Assembly (NCBI RefSeq): GCF_012027725.1
Contig: NZ_SJOU01000006.1
Coordinates: 1 to 64,000, forward strand
Reading direction: 5' to 3'
Source of the DNA: Olsenella sp. SW781
GTDB lineage: Bacteria > Actinomycetota > Coriobacteriia > Coriobacteriales > Atopobiaceae
DNA: 64,000 nt
Shown here: positions 1 through 6,588 of the stretch, one piece after another
Position numbering within the stretch: position 1 is the first letter of the stretch
How the letters are laid out: each line of letters begins with the position of its first letter
The notes under the pieces: generated by a model
The model's database searches: none
The model's input: only the letters and a program-made list of their open reading frames with translations
Told to the model about the DNA's origin: nothing
Program-made: the position numbers and the translations under genes

Positions 1-196
1 CGCGCGGCGAGGTCACGAAGCGGTGCCTCCCCACCTCGTTGGCCACGGTCGAGGGGGCCCGGTCGAGCTCTCGGGCTATCTCCCGGCACCCCTTCCCCCG
101 GTCCAGCATCCTCTCGATCGTCTGCCGCTCGTGCCTCGTGAGCCTCGCGTACGACCTCTCCGACGGCGCCTTTCGCGCCTTCCTCCTCTTCGGCAT
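1..196 (-). CDS. IS30-family transposase, N-terminal part (cut by window edge)
   Basis: The minus-strand frame opens at an ATG at 194-196 and runs off the left edge, giving 65 residues. It starts with a basic stretch (MPKRRKARKAPSER) followed by a helix-turn-helix of the type at the N-terminus of IS30 transposases: LTRHERQTIERMLDRG, then CREIARELDRAPSTVANEV. In this family that region binds the terminal inverted repeats, and the DDE catalytic core lies downstream, outside the window. Whether the element is intact cannot be judged. I could not define its terminal repeat in 197-419, where I see no gene. Confidence 0.75.
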   Translation of the reverse strand, partial: MPKRRKARKAPSERSYARLTRHERQTIERMLDRGKGCREIARELDRAPSTVANEVGRHRFVTSPR

Positions 197-419
197 AGCC
201 GCCTCCTCGGTTCGCGGGCCGGCGTCTCCGGCCCCCGAGGGGAAACTCTGCCCCGAACTCAGCAATACATGTTTCGCTGAGTCCCGGAGGCGTCTCGCTG
301 AACTTGCGAATCGACGGCCGGGAACTGGCTATCCTTGCCCCACCAACCGCGAAAGAGGGTGGTGAGAACCCATGGGTATACTGTTAACAGATAACGGTTT
401 GCTGATGAGGGGAAGGGCA

Positions 420-719
420 ATGGCCTCGGTACTGGTTGCGGGCAGGGTGAGCGAGGAGTGCAAGGAGCGAGCGGACTTCTACATCCGCCGCGCGGGACTC
501 ACGGCCTCGGAGGTCATCCGCATCGTGTGGGAGAACATCGCGCGCACCGGCGAGGTGCCGCGCGCGGTTGAGCCCGTACATGACGAGGACGCCGAGATGG
601 AGGAGAGCCCGCTCATGCGGCGCTACTACGAGCTGCGAGCCGCCACACCCCGCTGCGAGTTTCTTGAGAACCTCACGCCCGAGGGCCTGAAAGAGGAGCT
701 GTCAAACCGTGACATATAA
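420..719 (+). CDS. RelB/DinJ-type antitoxin of a PIN-toxin module
   Basis: This 99-residue protein has an N-terminal ribbon-helix-helix region of the RelB/DinJ type: a short beta strand (SVLVAGRVSEE) followed by a helix with GLTASEVIRIVWENIARTG. Such proteins bind operator DNA as dimers and neutralise a toxin through the C-terminal tail, here acidic and ending LTPEGLKEELSNRDI. An in-frame ATG exists at 372, but the ATG at 420 follows a purine-rich ribosome site (AGGGGAAGGG) and matches the family start. It overlaps the downstream PIN toxin by 11 bp, so the two are probably translationally coupled and autoregulated. RelB-type antitoxins more often pair with RelE-fold toxins, so the pairing is slightly unusual. 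Confidence 0.8.
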   Translation: MASVLVAGRVSEECKERADFYIRRAGLTASEVIRIVWENIARTGEVPRAVEPVHDEDAEMEESPLMRRYYELRAATPRCEFLENLTPEGLKEELSNRDI

Positions 720-1137
720 GCTGTTCCTTGATACGAACATCCTGCTCGACAACATGCTTGAGCGGCGTCCCGACGGAGACGCCGCCTGTGAGCTCATGAG
801 GCTCTCGGAAAGTGGCGACGTCCTGTGCACCGTCTCCGCGACGTCGCTGAACGACGTGTACTACGTCTCGCGCCGCTTCATGACGGAGGAGCAGCGCCGC
901 GGGTGGCTCGCCTTCTTCCTCGACGCCTTTGACGTCGCAGCGCCGACGGCGGAAGTCTGCCGAAGGGCCCTCGCCTCGGACGAGCCGGACTTCGAGGACG
1001 GCATCATCCGCGCCCTCGCCGAGGCATGGGGCGCAAGCTACATCATCTCACGCGACGAGCGGGCCTTCACGAGCTCGCCGATACCCCGCGTATCCGCAGG
1101 CGAGTTCCTGGAGCTGGTCGGGGCATCGCGGAGCTGA
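709..1137 (+). CDS. PIN-domain ribonuclease toxin
   Basis: This 142-residue PIN-domain protein starts at a GTG inside the antitoxin gene. Acidic residues in the expected metal-binding positions are visible: LDTNILLD at the N-terminus, DEPDFEDGIIRALAE in the middle and ISRDERAF near the C-terminus. PIN toxins are Mg/Mn-dependent endoribonucleases that cleave tRNA, rRNA or mRNA when freed from the antitoxin; the target here cannot be read from sequence. The length is typical of the family and the gene looks intact. The overlap with the upstream RelB-like gene makes the two a toxin-antitoxin operon. Confidence 0.85.
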   Translation: MTYKLFLDTNILLDNMLERRPDGDAACELMRLSESGDVLCTVSATSLNDVYYVSRRFMTEEQRRGWLAFFLDAFDVAAPTAEVCRRALASDEPDFEDGIIRALAEAWGASYIISRDERAFTSSPIPRVSAGEFLELVGASRS

Positions 1138-1152
1138 GCCGACGCAACCCGC

Positions 1153-1250
1153 CAATTGGGGACGTGTTTTTTCTTGCAGATAATTTGGTACAGGTTATGG
1201 GTCAAGGGGGGCAGTCCCCTTTTGAGCCAGAGGGAACAGTCCCTTTTGCC
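1153..1250 (+). repeat. Intergenic repeat, GGGGAC-GTTTTTTCT family
   Basis: Positions 1153-1201 form one arm of an element that recurs at 2279, and related copies lie at 11434-11475 (inverted) and 60796-60842. The recognisable parts are TTGGGGACGTGTTTTTTCT, then CAGATAATTTGGTACAGG. It is followed by two imperfect tandem units, GGCAGTCCCCTTTTGAG and AACAGTCCCTTTTGCC. The element sits between the PIN toxin and the aldo/keto reductase and reaches the stop codon of the latter. No coding potential is visible. Confidence 0.7.
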
Positions 1251-2267
1251 CTACTTTGCGTTGGGGTTCGTGGTGCCCGCGAGGGGCTTCTCCCCGGGAC
1301 GAGCCGACGGGCCCACGAGCTCGTGCGCGGTGTAGGGCTCCTCAAGGTAGGCGACCTCCTCTGACGTGAGCTTCACGCCGAGCGCCGCCACCGCGTCGTC
1401 CACGCGCGCCGGCGACGAACAGCCAACGATGGGCGCCTCCACGCCGCGCGCCCAGTGCCAGGCGAGCGCGATGCGCGACATGGGCACGCCGTGCTTCTCG
1501 GCCAGCTCGGCTACGCGCGCGACGATGGGCATGTCACGCTCGCGGTCGGCGTCGTACTTGTTGCGCATCGTGGCGTCGGTCGTCGAGCGCTTGGACGCGG
1601 AGTCCCACGTTGGGCGGCACAGGTGTCCCGAGGCGAGCGGACTGTACGGCGTGAGCGCCATATTGAACTGGCGGCACACGGGGATCATCTCGCGCTCGTC
1701 CTCGCGGTAGAGCAGGTTGTAGTGGCACTGCATGCTCGTGAACGGCGTCCAGCCGTTCTGAACGGCCGCGACCTGCATGTTGTGGAGCTGGTAGGCGTAC
1801 ATCGCGCTCGCGCCGAGCGCACGGACCTTGCCCGCGCGCACGAGGGCGTCGAGGGCCTCCATGGTCTCCTCGATGGGCGTCTCGTAGTCGAAGCGGTGGA
1901 TGATGTAGAGGTCCAGGTAGTCCGTTCCCAGGCGCGCGAGCGTGCCGTCGATCTCGCGGTTGATCGCCTCGCGCGAGAGTCCGCCCTCGTTGAAGAAGAC
2001 CTTGCTGGCAAGGACCACCTGGTCACGCGGCACGCCCAGCTCGCGCAGGGCGGCGCCGATGTACTCCTCGCTCGTGCCGTGCGCGTAGCAGTTGGCCGTG
2101 TCGATGAAGTTCAGGCCCAGCTCGAGGGCACGGGCGATCACCGCGCGCGTCTCGTTAGGGCCGATCGTCCACTGGTGGAAGTCCGCCGAGGGCGCGCCGA
2201 AGCTCATGCCACCGATGCAGAGCCGCGGAATCCGAATGCCAGAGTGTCCGAGCGTCGTGTAATTCAT
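1251..2267 (-). CDS. Aldo/keto reductase
   Basis: This 338-residue aldo/keto reductase is an NADPH-dependent (beta/alpha)8 barrel enzyme reducing aldehydes or ketones to alcohols. The catalytic tetrad is visible in order: Asp in FIDTANCYAHG, Tyr in the same motif, Lys in LASKVFF and His in YIIHRFDY. The C-terminal cofactor segment contains APIVGCSSPARVDD. The start was chosen at the ATG preceded by GGAGGTGCAGAC; a longer open frame upstream runs through a repeat and is rejected. The gene is bracketed by near-identical direct repeats (1153 and 2279). It lies downstream of the cupin and carboxymuconolactone-type genes on the same strand. The substrate is unknown. Confidence 0.9.
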   Translation of the reverse strand: MNYTTLGHSGIRIPRLCIGGMSFGAPSADFHQWTIGPNETRAVIARALELGLNFIDTANCYAHGTSEEYIGAALRELGVPRDQVVLASKVFFNEGGLSREAINREIDGTLARLGTDYLDLYIIHRFDYETPIEETMEALDALVRAGKVRALGASAMYAYQLHNMQVAAVQNGWTPFTSMQCHYNLLYREDEREMIPVCRQFNMALTPYSPLASGHLCRPTWDSASKRSTTDATMRNKYDADRERDMPIVARVAELAEKHGVPMSRIALAWHWARGVEAPIVGCSSPARVDDAVAALGVKLTSEEVAYLEEPYTAHELVGPSARPGEKPLAGTTNPNAK

Positions 2268-2278
2268 GTCTGCACCTC

Positions 2279-2408
2279 CAATTGGGGACGTGTTTTTTCT
2301 TACAGACAATTTGGGACAGGTTATCGGGCGAGCCTTGGAGCGAGCCATCCTCCTACGTGTGGGTGAAGGCCTGTCCCAAAAACTCTGCGAGAAGTAACAC
2401 GTCCCCAA
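2279..2408. repeat. Imperfect inverted-repeat element (about 125 bp)
   Basis: The left arm TTGGGGACGTGTT (2282-2294) pairs with AACACGTCCCCAA (2396-2408). Inside these, TTTGGGACAGG (2309-2319) pairs with CCTGTCCCAAA (2370-2380). Each arm is about 40 bp with mismatches. The left arm is a near-copy of 1153-1201 in the same orientation. It resembles a MITE- or REP-type non-autonomous element and lies between the aldo/keto reductase and the cupin gene. Confidence 0.75.
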
Positions 2409-2415
2409 AGTGGGG

Positions 2416-2835
2416 CTACGCCGGGTACTGGTCGTCCGTGACGGGCTCGAGCCACTCGTTCGTGCAGTTCTCGCCCGGTGCCTCGAAGGCGATGTGGGAG
2501 AACCAGCTGTCACGCGCAGCGCCGTGCCAGTGCTTCACACCCTCGGGGATAACCACGACGGTGCCGGGCGTGAGCTCCTGCGGGCCCTTCCCCCACTCCT
2601 GATACCAGCCGCGGCCGTCCGTGCAGACGAGGATCTGCCCACCGCCCTTGTCGGCGTGGTGGACGTGCCAGTTGTTGCGACAGCCCGGCTCGAAGGTCAC
2701 GTTGGCGAGCCCGACGCCACACTCCGCGGCGCTCGTCAGTGGGTTCAGATACGAGTTGCCGATGAAGTACTGGGCGTAGCCGTCATTGGGGCTGCCCAGG
2801 CCGAACATGGGGGTGAAGTCGTTCTTCTCGCTCAT
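2416..2835 (-). CDS. Cupin-domain protein
   Basis: This 139-residue single-domain cupin shows the two conserved motifs: HVHHADKGGGQILVCTDGRG, with metal-binding His residues and a Gln, and PEGVKHWHGAARDSWFSH, with the second His set. The N-terminal part (FTPMFGLGSPNDGYAQYF) matches cupins commonly found next to carboxymuconolactone decarboxylase-like genes, as here. The start is the ATG after AAAGGAGAAGAGCC; a longer upstream frame enters a repeat. It is the third gene of a minus-strand group (3987 to 2416). The metal and substrate are not deducible; a role in handling a small quinone or lactone with its neighbours is inference. The first codons contain the dispersed 11-mer at 2821-2831. Confidence 0.85.
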   Translation of the reverse strand: MSEKNDFTPMFGLGSPNDGYAQYFIGNSYLNPLTSAAECGVGLANVTFEPGCRNNWHVHHADKGGGQILVCTDGRGWYQEWGKGPQELTPGTVVVIPEGVKHWHGAARDSWFSHIAFEAPGENCTNEWLEPVTDDQYPA

Positions 2836-2865
2836 GGCTCTTCTCCTTTGCTCGATGTGCAGGGC

Positions 2866-2892
2866 GTGCAAAAGTTCCTGTCACTTTTGCAC
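2866..2892. repeat. GTGCAAAAG palindromic element
   Basis: GTGCAAAAG and CTTTTGCAC arms flank a short core containing CCTGTC. It overlaps the 3' end of the carboxymuconolactone-type gene and supplies its last codons and stop. Related copies are at 4001, 6498, 15097 and 29257. Confidence 0.8.
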
Positions 2893-3606
2893 GGCGTTGT
2901 CGATGCAGGTAAGGGCATTCAGGCTGCGCGGGTAGCCGATGTAGGGCAGGATCTGCATGACCACGCGGTAGAGGAAGTCCTTCGTGCGCCCGAGGTTGAG
3001 GTTTGCCCCGGCGTGCGCGGTGGCCTGCGGCTCGCAGCCGCCCTGCGCCACGAGATAGCAGAACGTGGCCATCTCGCGGTCGAGGTCGGAGAGGCCGCCA
3101 CGCGTGTAGTAGTCGCCAAAGCAGTTCTCTGCGAGCCACCGGTTCACGCTAGCGCGCTCGGAGGCGCCGGTCTTCCAGTTCTCGCGCATGTGCTCTCCGA
3201 AGTAGTCGACCTGCTTCTGGTTGCCCGCGGCGCCACGCGTCTCGAGCGTCGTGGTGCCCTGCGCGGGCAGCGGGAGCTCCACGCCCCTCTCGGCAAACAC
3301 CTCGTTCATGGCCGAGAAGAACGGGCGGGTCCGACCGATGCCGAGGTATGCCGTGCCCTGGTAGACGACCTCGCGGGCCTCGACGGGGGTCACGGCCTCG
3401 GCGTCGAGCGCCTCGGCCAGCGTGACGCGGAACTGCTCTGCGCCCTGGCAGCCGAGAAGCGCCGCCAGAATCGCGAGGTAGCGATCGCGCGCCGGGAGCT
3501 CGGCCGTGGGCTCGCCGGGGACCACCTCGCCCGCGAAGTACGCGAAGCGCTCCGCGAACTCCGGGTCGGTCCCCTCGAACTCGGTCATGCCTGCAGATAG
3601 TGACAT
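2881..3606 (-). CDS. Carboxymuconolactone decarboxylase-family protein, two-domain
   Basis: This 241-residue protein has two CMD/AhpD-like all-helical repeats. The first is around residues 35-100 (RDRYLAILAALLGCQGAEQF, then REVVYQGTAYLGIGRT) and the second around 150-235 (DLDREMATFCYLVAQGG, then TKDFLYRVVMQILPYIG). CMD proteins act as decarboxylases or as AhpD-type disulfide reductants. No CxxC pair is obvious, so the first type or an uncharacterised redox role is more likely. The start ATG follows GAGAGGAGAAACG. The last codons and stop lie within the palindromic repeat at 2866-2892, so an insertion may have rewritten the C-terminus. It lies between the cyclophilin-like and cupin genes in one apparent operon. 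Confidence 0.85.
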   Translation of the reverse strand: MSLSAGMTEFEGTDPEFAERFAYFAGEVVPGEPTAELPARDRYLAILAALLGCQGAEQFRVTLAEALDAEAVTPVEAREVVYQGTAYLGIGRTRPFFSAMNEVFAERGVELPLPAQGTTTLETRGAAGNQKQVDYFGEHMRENWKTGASERASVNRWLAENCFGDYYTRGGLSDLDREMATFCYLVAQGGCEPQATAHAGANLNLGRTKDFLYRVVMQILPYIGYPRSLNALTCIDNAVQK

Positions 3607-3627
3607 CGTTTCTCCTCTCTCAACCAG

Positions 3628-3987
3628 CTATTTGCTCAGCTCGATGCGGACGTCGTGGGTTCCCGAAAGGCCCCGCAGCACATCGAGCGGCCCGTCGACG
3701 TGCCCCAGCGTGACCTGCCCGCCGTAACGCGCGGAGTTCTTCTCGTCGTCAAAGAAGAGCGCGAGCCAGTCGCCCTCGGGCTTGTAGTTGAGGTCGCCGT
3801 CGGACCAGCCGGAATGGACGTCAGCCGCATCGCACGGCAGCGAGAAGCCCAGCTGCCCGCAGCACCCCACGCTCGAGACGCTCATGGATATCACCGACGG
3901 GAGCCTCTCTGCGAGCGCGCAGGCGGCCGCGGACCCGTTCAGCTCCACCAGCACCGCAACCTCGCCTATCCGCAGCTCAACCCTCAC
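3628..3987 (-). CDS. Cyclophilin-like fold protein
   Basis: This 119-residue protein matches the small bacterial cyclophilin-like family: an N-terminal strand-rich region with ELNGSAAACALAERLP, then LNYKPEGDWLALFFDD and GQVTLGHVDGPLDVLRGLSG. No isomerase active site is evident and the biochemical role of the family is unclear. The start is a GTG preceded by GGGAGGCGGAT; the open frame continues upstream but only through the repeat at 4001. It is the first gene of the operon read toward 2416. A similar domain is fused to the C-terminus of the DUF362 protein at 9400-10770, suggesting a recurrent redox-associated module. Confidence 0.8.
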   Translation of the reverse strand: MRVELRIGEVAVLVELNGSAAACALAERLPSVISMSVSSVGCCGQLGFSLPCDAADVHSGWSDGDLNYKPEGDWLALFFDDEKNSARYGGQVTLGHVDGPLDVLRGLSGTHDVRIELSK

Positions 3988-4000
3988 ATCCGCCTCCCGC

Positions 4001-4037
4001 GTGCAAAAGCGTGCAAAAGTGCCTGTCCCTTTTGCAC
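4001..4037. repeat. GTGCAAAAG palindromic element
   Basis: A doubled left arm (GTGCAAAAGC, then GTGCAAAAG) with core TGCCTGTCC is closed by CTTTTGCAC. The copy at 29257-29293 has the same doubled arm on the other side. It lies in the divergent region between the cyclophilin-like gene and the LysR regulator. Confidence 0.8.
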
Positions 4038-4072
4038 ATTCTCCATCGTGGGAGGATGGGCTACAATTGCTT

Positions 4073-4091
4073 ATATCGCATATCGTGATAT
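4073..4091. promoter_or_regulatory. Candidate LysR operator
   Basis: The interrupted palindrome ATATC-N9-GATAT (ATATCGCATATCGTGATAT) lies 24 bp before the LysR start, in the space between the divergent operons. LysR proteins typically bind such dyads to control themselves and the divergent genes. That this one does so is inferred from position. Confidence 0.5.
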
Positions 4092-4114
4092 TCCATACTT
4101 TCATGGGAGCGCGC

Positions 4115-5008
4115 ATGGAACTCCGGACCCTTCGCTACTTCCTCGCCGTCTGCGAGCACGGCACGATGTCGCGCGCCGCCGAGGCCCTGCACGTAACGCA
4201 GCCAGCGCTCTCCCGGCAGATCGCCGCACTGGAGCGCGAGCTCGGCACCCCGCTCCTCGAGCGCCACAGCCGCAGCGTCACGCCCACCGAGAAGGGCCTC
4301 TACCTGCGGCGTCGCGCACAGGAGATCGTCGGCCTCGCGGACCAGACCACCTCGGACCTCGCGCACGGAGAGGACATCGTGGAGGGCGACGTCTTCATCG
4401 GCGCCGGCGAGTCGGAGGGCCTGCGCGTGATCGCCCGCCACGTGCGCGACTTTCGCGAGAAGTACCCCGGCGTGCGCTTCCACCTGCACAGCGGCAACGC
4501 GCCGGACCTCATCGAGCGCCTGGAGCACGGCGTCGACGACTTCTCCGTGCTCATGAGCTACCCCGACGTTGACCGCTACGCCCACCTGCGCCTCTCCCCC
4601 ACCGATGCCTGGGGCGTGCTCATGCGCGACGACGACCCCCTGGTCGCGCGCGAGGCCGTGGGCCCCGCCGACCTTCTCGACGCGCCGCTCGTCGTTCCGG
4701 AGCGTCACGCCAAGGGCGACAAGCTCACCGGGCTTCTCGCCACGTGGTTTGGCGAGCGCGCCGGCGAGATCAACATCGCGGCGACGTACAACCTCTCCTA
4801 CAACGGCGCGCTGCTCGTGCGCGAGGGTGTGGGCCGTATGGTCTCCTTCGACGGGCTCACGACGGTTGGCCCAGGCACGGGATTGGAGTTCCGCCTGCTC
4901 TTCCCGCCGCTCGTCTCGGTCATCGACCTTGCCTGGAAGCGCGACGTCCCCCTCGGAGACGCCGCACGACGGTTCCTGGGGCTCATCCACGAGAGCACCT
5001 TCCATTGA
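4115..5008 (+). CDS. LysR-family transcriptional regulator
   Basis: This 297-residue regulator has the canonical winged helix at residues 1-60 (LRYFLAVCEHGTMSRAAEAL, then TQPALSRQIAALERELG) and a periplasmic-binding-like effector domain from about residue 90. An ATG four codons upstream (4103) is in frame, but the ATG at 4115 has GGGAG at good spacing. It is divergent from the cyclophilin-like/CMD/cupin genes, so it probably regulates them. The inducer is unknown. Confidence 0.92.
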   Translation: MELRTLRYFLAVCEHGTMSRAAEALHVTQPALSRQIAALERELGTPLLERHSRSVTPTEKGLYLRRRAQEIVGLADQTTSDLAHGEDIVEGDVFIGAGESEGLRVIARHVRDFREKYPGVRFHLHSGNAPDLIERLEHGVDDFSVLMSYPDVDRYAHLRLSPTDAWGVLMRDDDPLVAREAVGPADLLDAPLVVPERHAKGDKLTGLLATWFGERAGEINIAATYNLSYNGALLVREGVGRMVSFDGLTTVGPGTGLEFRLLFPPLVSVIDLAWKRDVPLGDAARRFLGLIHESTFH

Positions 5009-5071
5009 ATACCGAGGCCGACTTATCAGATCCCAGGCGACACGTCAAAGAGCCATGCGCATCACACGCAT

Positions 5072-5362
5072 CTAGGCCCTGCGATACCTCCTGCTTCGGC
5101 CGACGCCCTCCTTTGCTACCAGCCCGCGAAGCGCAAGGTTGTTCAGAATCCGCACCGTCTTATCCTTACTGAAGCCGGTTCTCCGCTCGATATTGCCTCT
5201 CGATAGGAGCGGCGTGCGGCTCAATTCGCGCATCACCGCAGTCTCGTCCGGAGGTAGCCCAGCAGACGCCTTCTCTACAAAGGGCAGTGTCACGACAAGC
5301 GAGCTCTCGCGGACCTCAAGGCGCGGCTTCGTGGCTACGTCCTCGTACGCCTCGCATGACAC
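5072..5362 (-). pseudogene. C-terminal remnant of an AlbA/HATPase-type ATP-binding regulator
   Basis: The frame is open from 5482, but only the part from about 5350 looks protein-like. It has the strand PRLEVRESSLVVTLPF, typical of the end of the HATPase_c_4 domain of AlbA_2-type ATP-binding proteins, then a winged helix (LSRGNIERRTGFSKDKTVRI, then LRGLVAKEGVGRSRRYRRA). The expected AlbA and ATPase domains (about 350 residues) are missing, and promoter-like inverted repeats lie directly upstream. I read it as a deletion remnant. A GTG at 5360-5362 could start a short winged-helix protein, but its ribosome site is poor. Confidence 0.5.
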
Positions 5363-5369
5363 CCTCTTT

Positions 5370-5427
5370 TTCGTTGCGTCAATCGCACAACGAAAGGATA
5401 TTCGTTGCACTGTCTTATGCAACGAAT
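5370..5427. promoter_or_regulatory. Two adjacent TTCGTTGC inverted repeats
   Basis: One dyad is TTCGTTGCG (5370-5378) with CGCACAACGAA (5384-5394). The second is perfect: ATTCGTTGCA (5400-5409) and TGCAACGAAT (5418-5427). They lie upstream of the winged-helix remnant and look like operators for autoregulation by its DNA-binding domain. This is inferred from position only. Confidence 0.6.
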
Positions 5428-5586
5428 ACCCTTTCGACGCATAATCGTCGTGGCCCGTCACCGTTTTTGGATAACAGGGCAAACGTGTACATTACGTCCG
5501 CTTCTCGCCGGCGACTTACAGGGGGCTGACGTCGGAACCGTAGACTGGCGAGAAGAACGCTCGGCTCGGGAGCGCGCCCCATGTAA

Positions 5587-6462
5587 TCACGCCGCGGCGA
5601 TCGCGAGCGTGCCCGCCACCAGGAGCGTAAGGCCGCCTAGCTCGCGGCGGCCCAGGTGCTCGCGTAGCACCAGCGCCGAGAAGGCCACCGTCACGAGGAT
5701 GCTCAGCTTGTCCACGGGCACGACCACGCTCACGGGACCGTTCTGGATGGCGTAGTAGTAGCAGAGCCAGCTCGCGCCCGTGGCCACGCCGGAGAGCGCG
5801 ATGAAGGCGGCCTCGCGCCGGTCGATGCCCCTGAGCTGGCGCTGCTTGCCGCGCGCGAGCACGATCGCCCACGCCATCACGAGCACCACGCCCGTCCTGA
5901 GCGCCGTCGCGAGGTTGGACTCCACGCCCTCGACGCCCACCTTGGCAAGAATCGACGTAAGCGCGGCAAACACGGCCGAGAGCACGGCAAAGACTGCCCA
6001 GCGCCGGTCGCACGGCGCGCCCTCGGGGCACGCGTCGTCCTTCTCGCCCGCCGCCATGAGAAGCGCACCGACCGCAAGCAGCGCCGTCCCCGCCAGCTTG
6101 AGCGGCAGCCCGTCCGTCTCACCAAAGAGCGCGATGGCGAGAAGGACGGTGAGCGCCGTGCTCGACTTGTCGATGGGCGCCACGCGGCTCACGTCCGCGA
6201 GCGCGAGCGCCCGGAAGTAGCAGAGCCAGCTCGCGCCGGTTGCGAGCCCCGAGAGCACGAGAAACGTCGCCGCGCGAGGCGTGACCTGCGCAAGCGTGCC
6301 CTGCGAGCCCACCACGAGAACCATGAGCCAGGAGAAGGCCAGCACCACGCAGGTGCGCAGCGCCGTCACCAGATCGGAGTCCGTCTCGCGCACGCCGAGC
6401 TTGGCGAGAACCGCCGTCGCGCCCGCAAAGAGCGCCGAACCGCACGCCGCCAGCAGCCACAT
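5587..6462 (-). CDS. EamA/DMT-family transporter
   Basis: This 291-residue membrane protein is built from two EamA repeats of about five helices each. Each repeat carries the same signature (SGLATGASWLCYFRALALAD and SGVATGASWLCYYYAIQNGP) and a following PIDK or PVDK motif. The halves are joined by a charged linker near residues 137-155. EamA proteins export metabolites such as amino acids; the substrate cannot be assigned. The ATG at 6462 is preceded by GGGAGGTGCGAC. It contains two copies of the dispersed 11-mer (6037-6047, 6137-6147), one read as GEKD in the linker and one as VLLA in a membrane helix. Confidence 0.9.
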   Translation of the reverse strand: MWLLAACGSALFAGATAVLAKLGVRETDSDLVTALRTCVVLAFSWLMVLVVGSQGTLAQVTPRAATFLVLSGLATGASWLCYFRALALADVSRVAPIDKSSTALTVLLAIALFGETDGLPLKLAGTALLAVGALLMAAGEKDDACPEGAPCDRRWAVFAVLSAVFAALTSILAKVGVEGVESNLATALRTGVVLVMAWAIVLARGKQRQLRGIDRREAAFIALSGVATGASWLCYYYAIQNGPVSVVVPVDKLSILVTVAFSALVLREHLGRRELGGLTLLVAGTLAIAAA

Positions 6463-6497
6463 GTCGCACCTCCCCCAACGAGTCCATCCCGTTGAAA

Positions 6498-6530
6498 CGC
6501 GTGGAAAAGGGACTGTCTCTTTTCCACGCG
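6498..6530. repeat. GTGGAAAAG palindromic element (variant)
   Basis: CGCGTGGAAAAG and CTTTTCCACGCG flank a core with GACTGTC. Relative to the other copies of the family, one C-G pair of the stem is swapped in both arms, which keeps pairing. It lies upstream of the EamA gene. Confidence 0.75.
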
Positions 6531-6588
6531 CGTGTTAATGCTCTGGCTACCTCCTGCCGCGCCTCACCGTCGACATGACTATGCCCCA

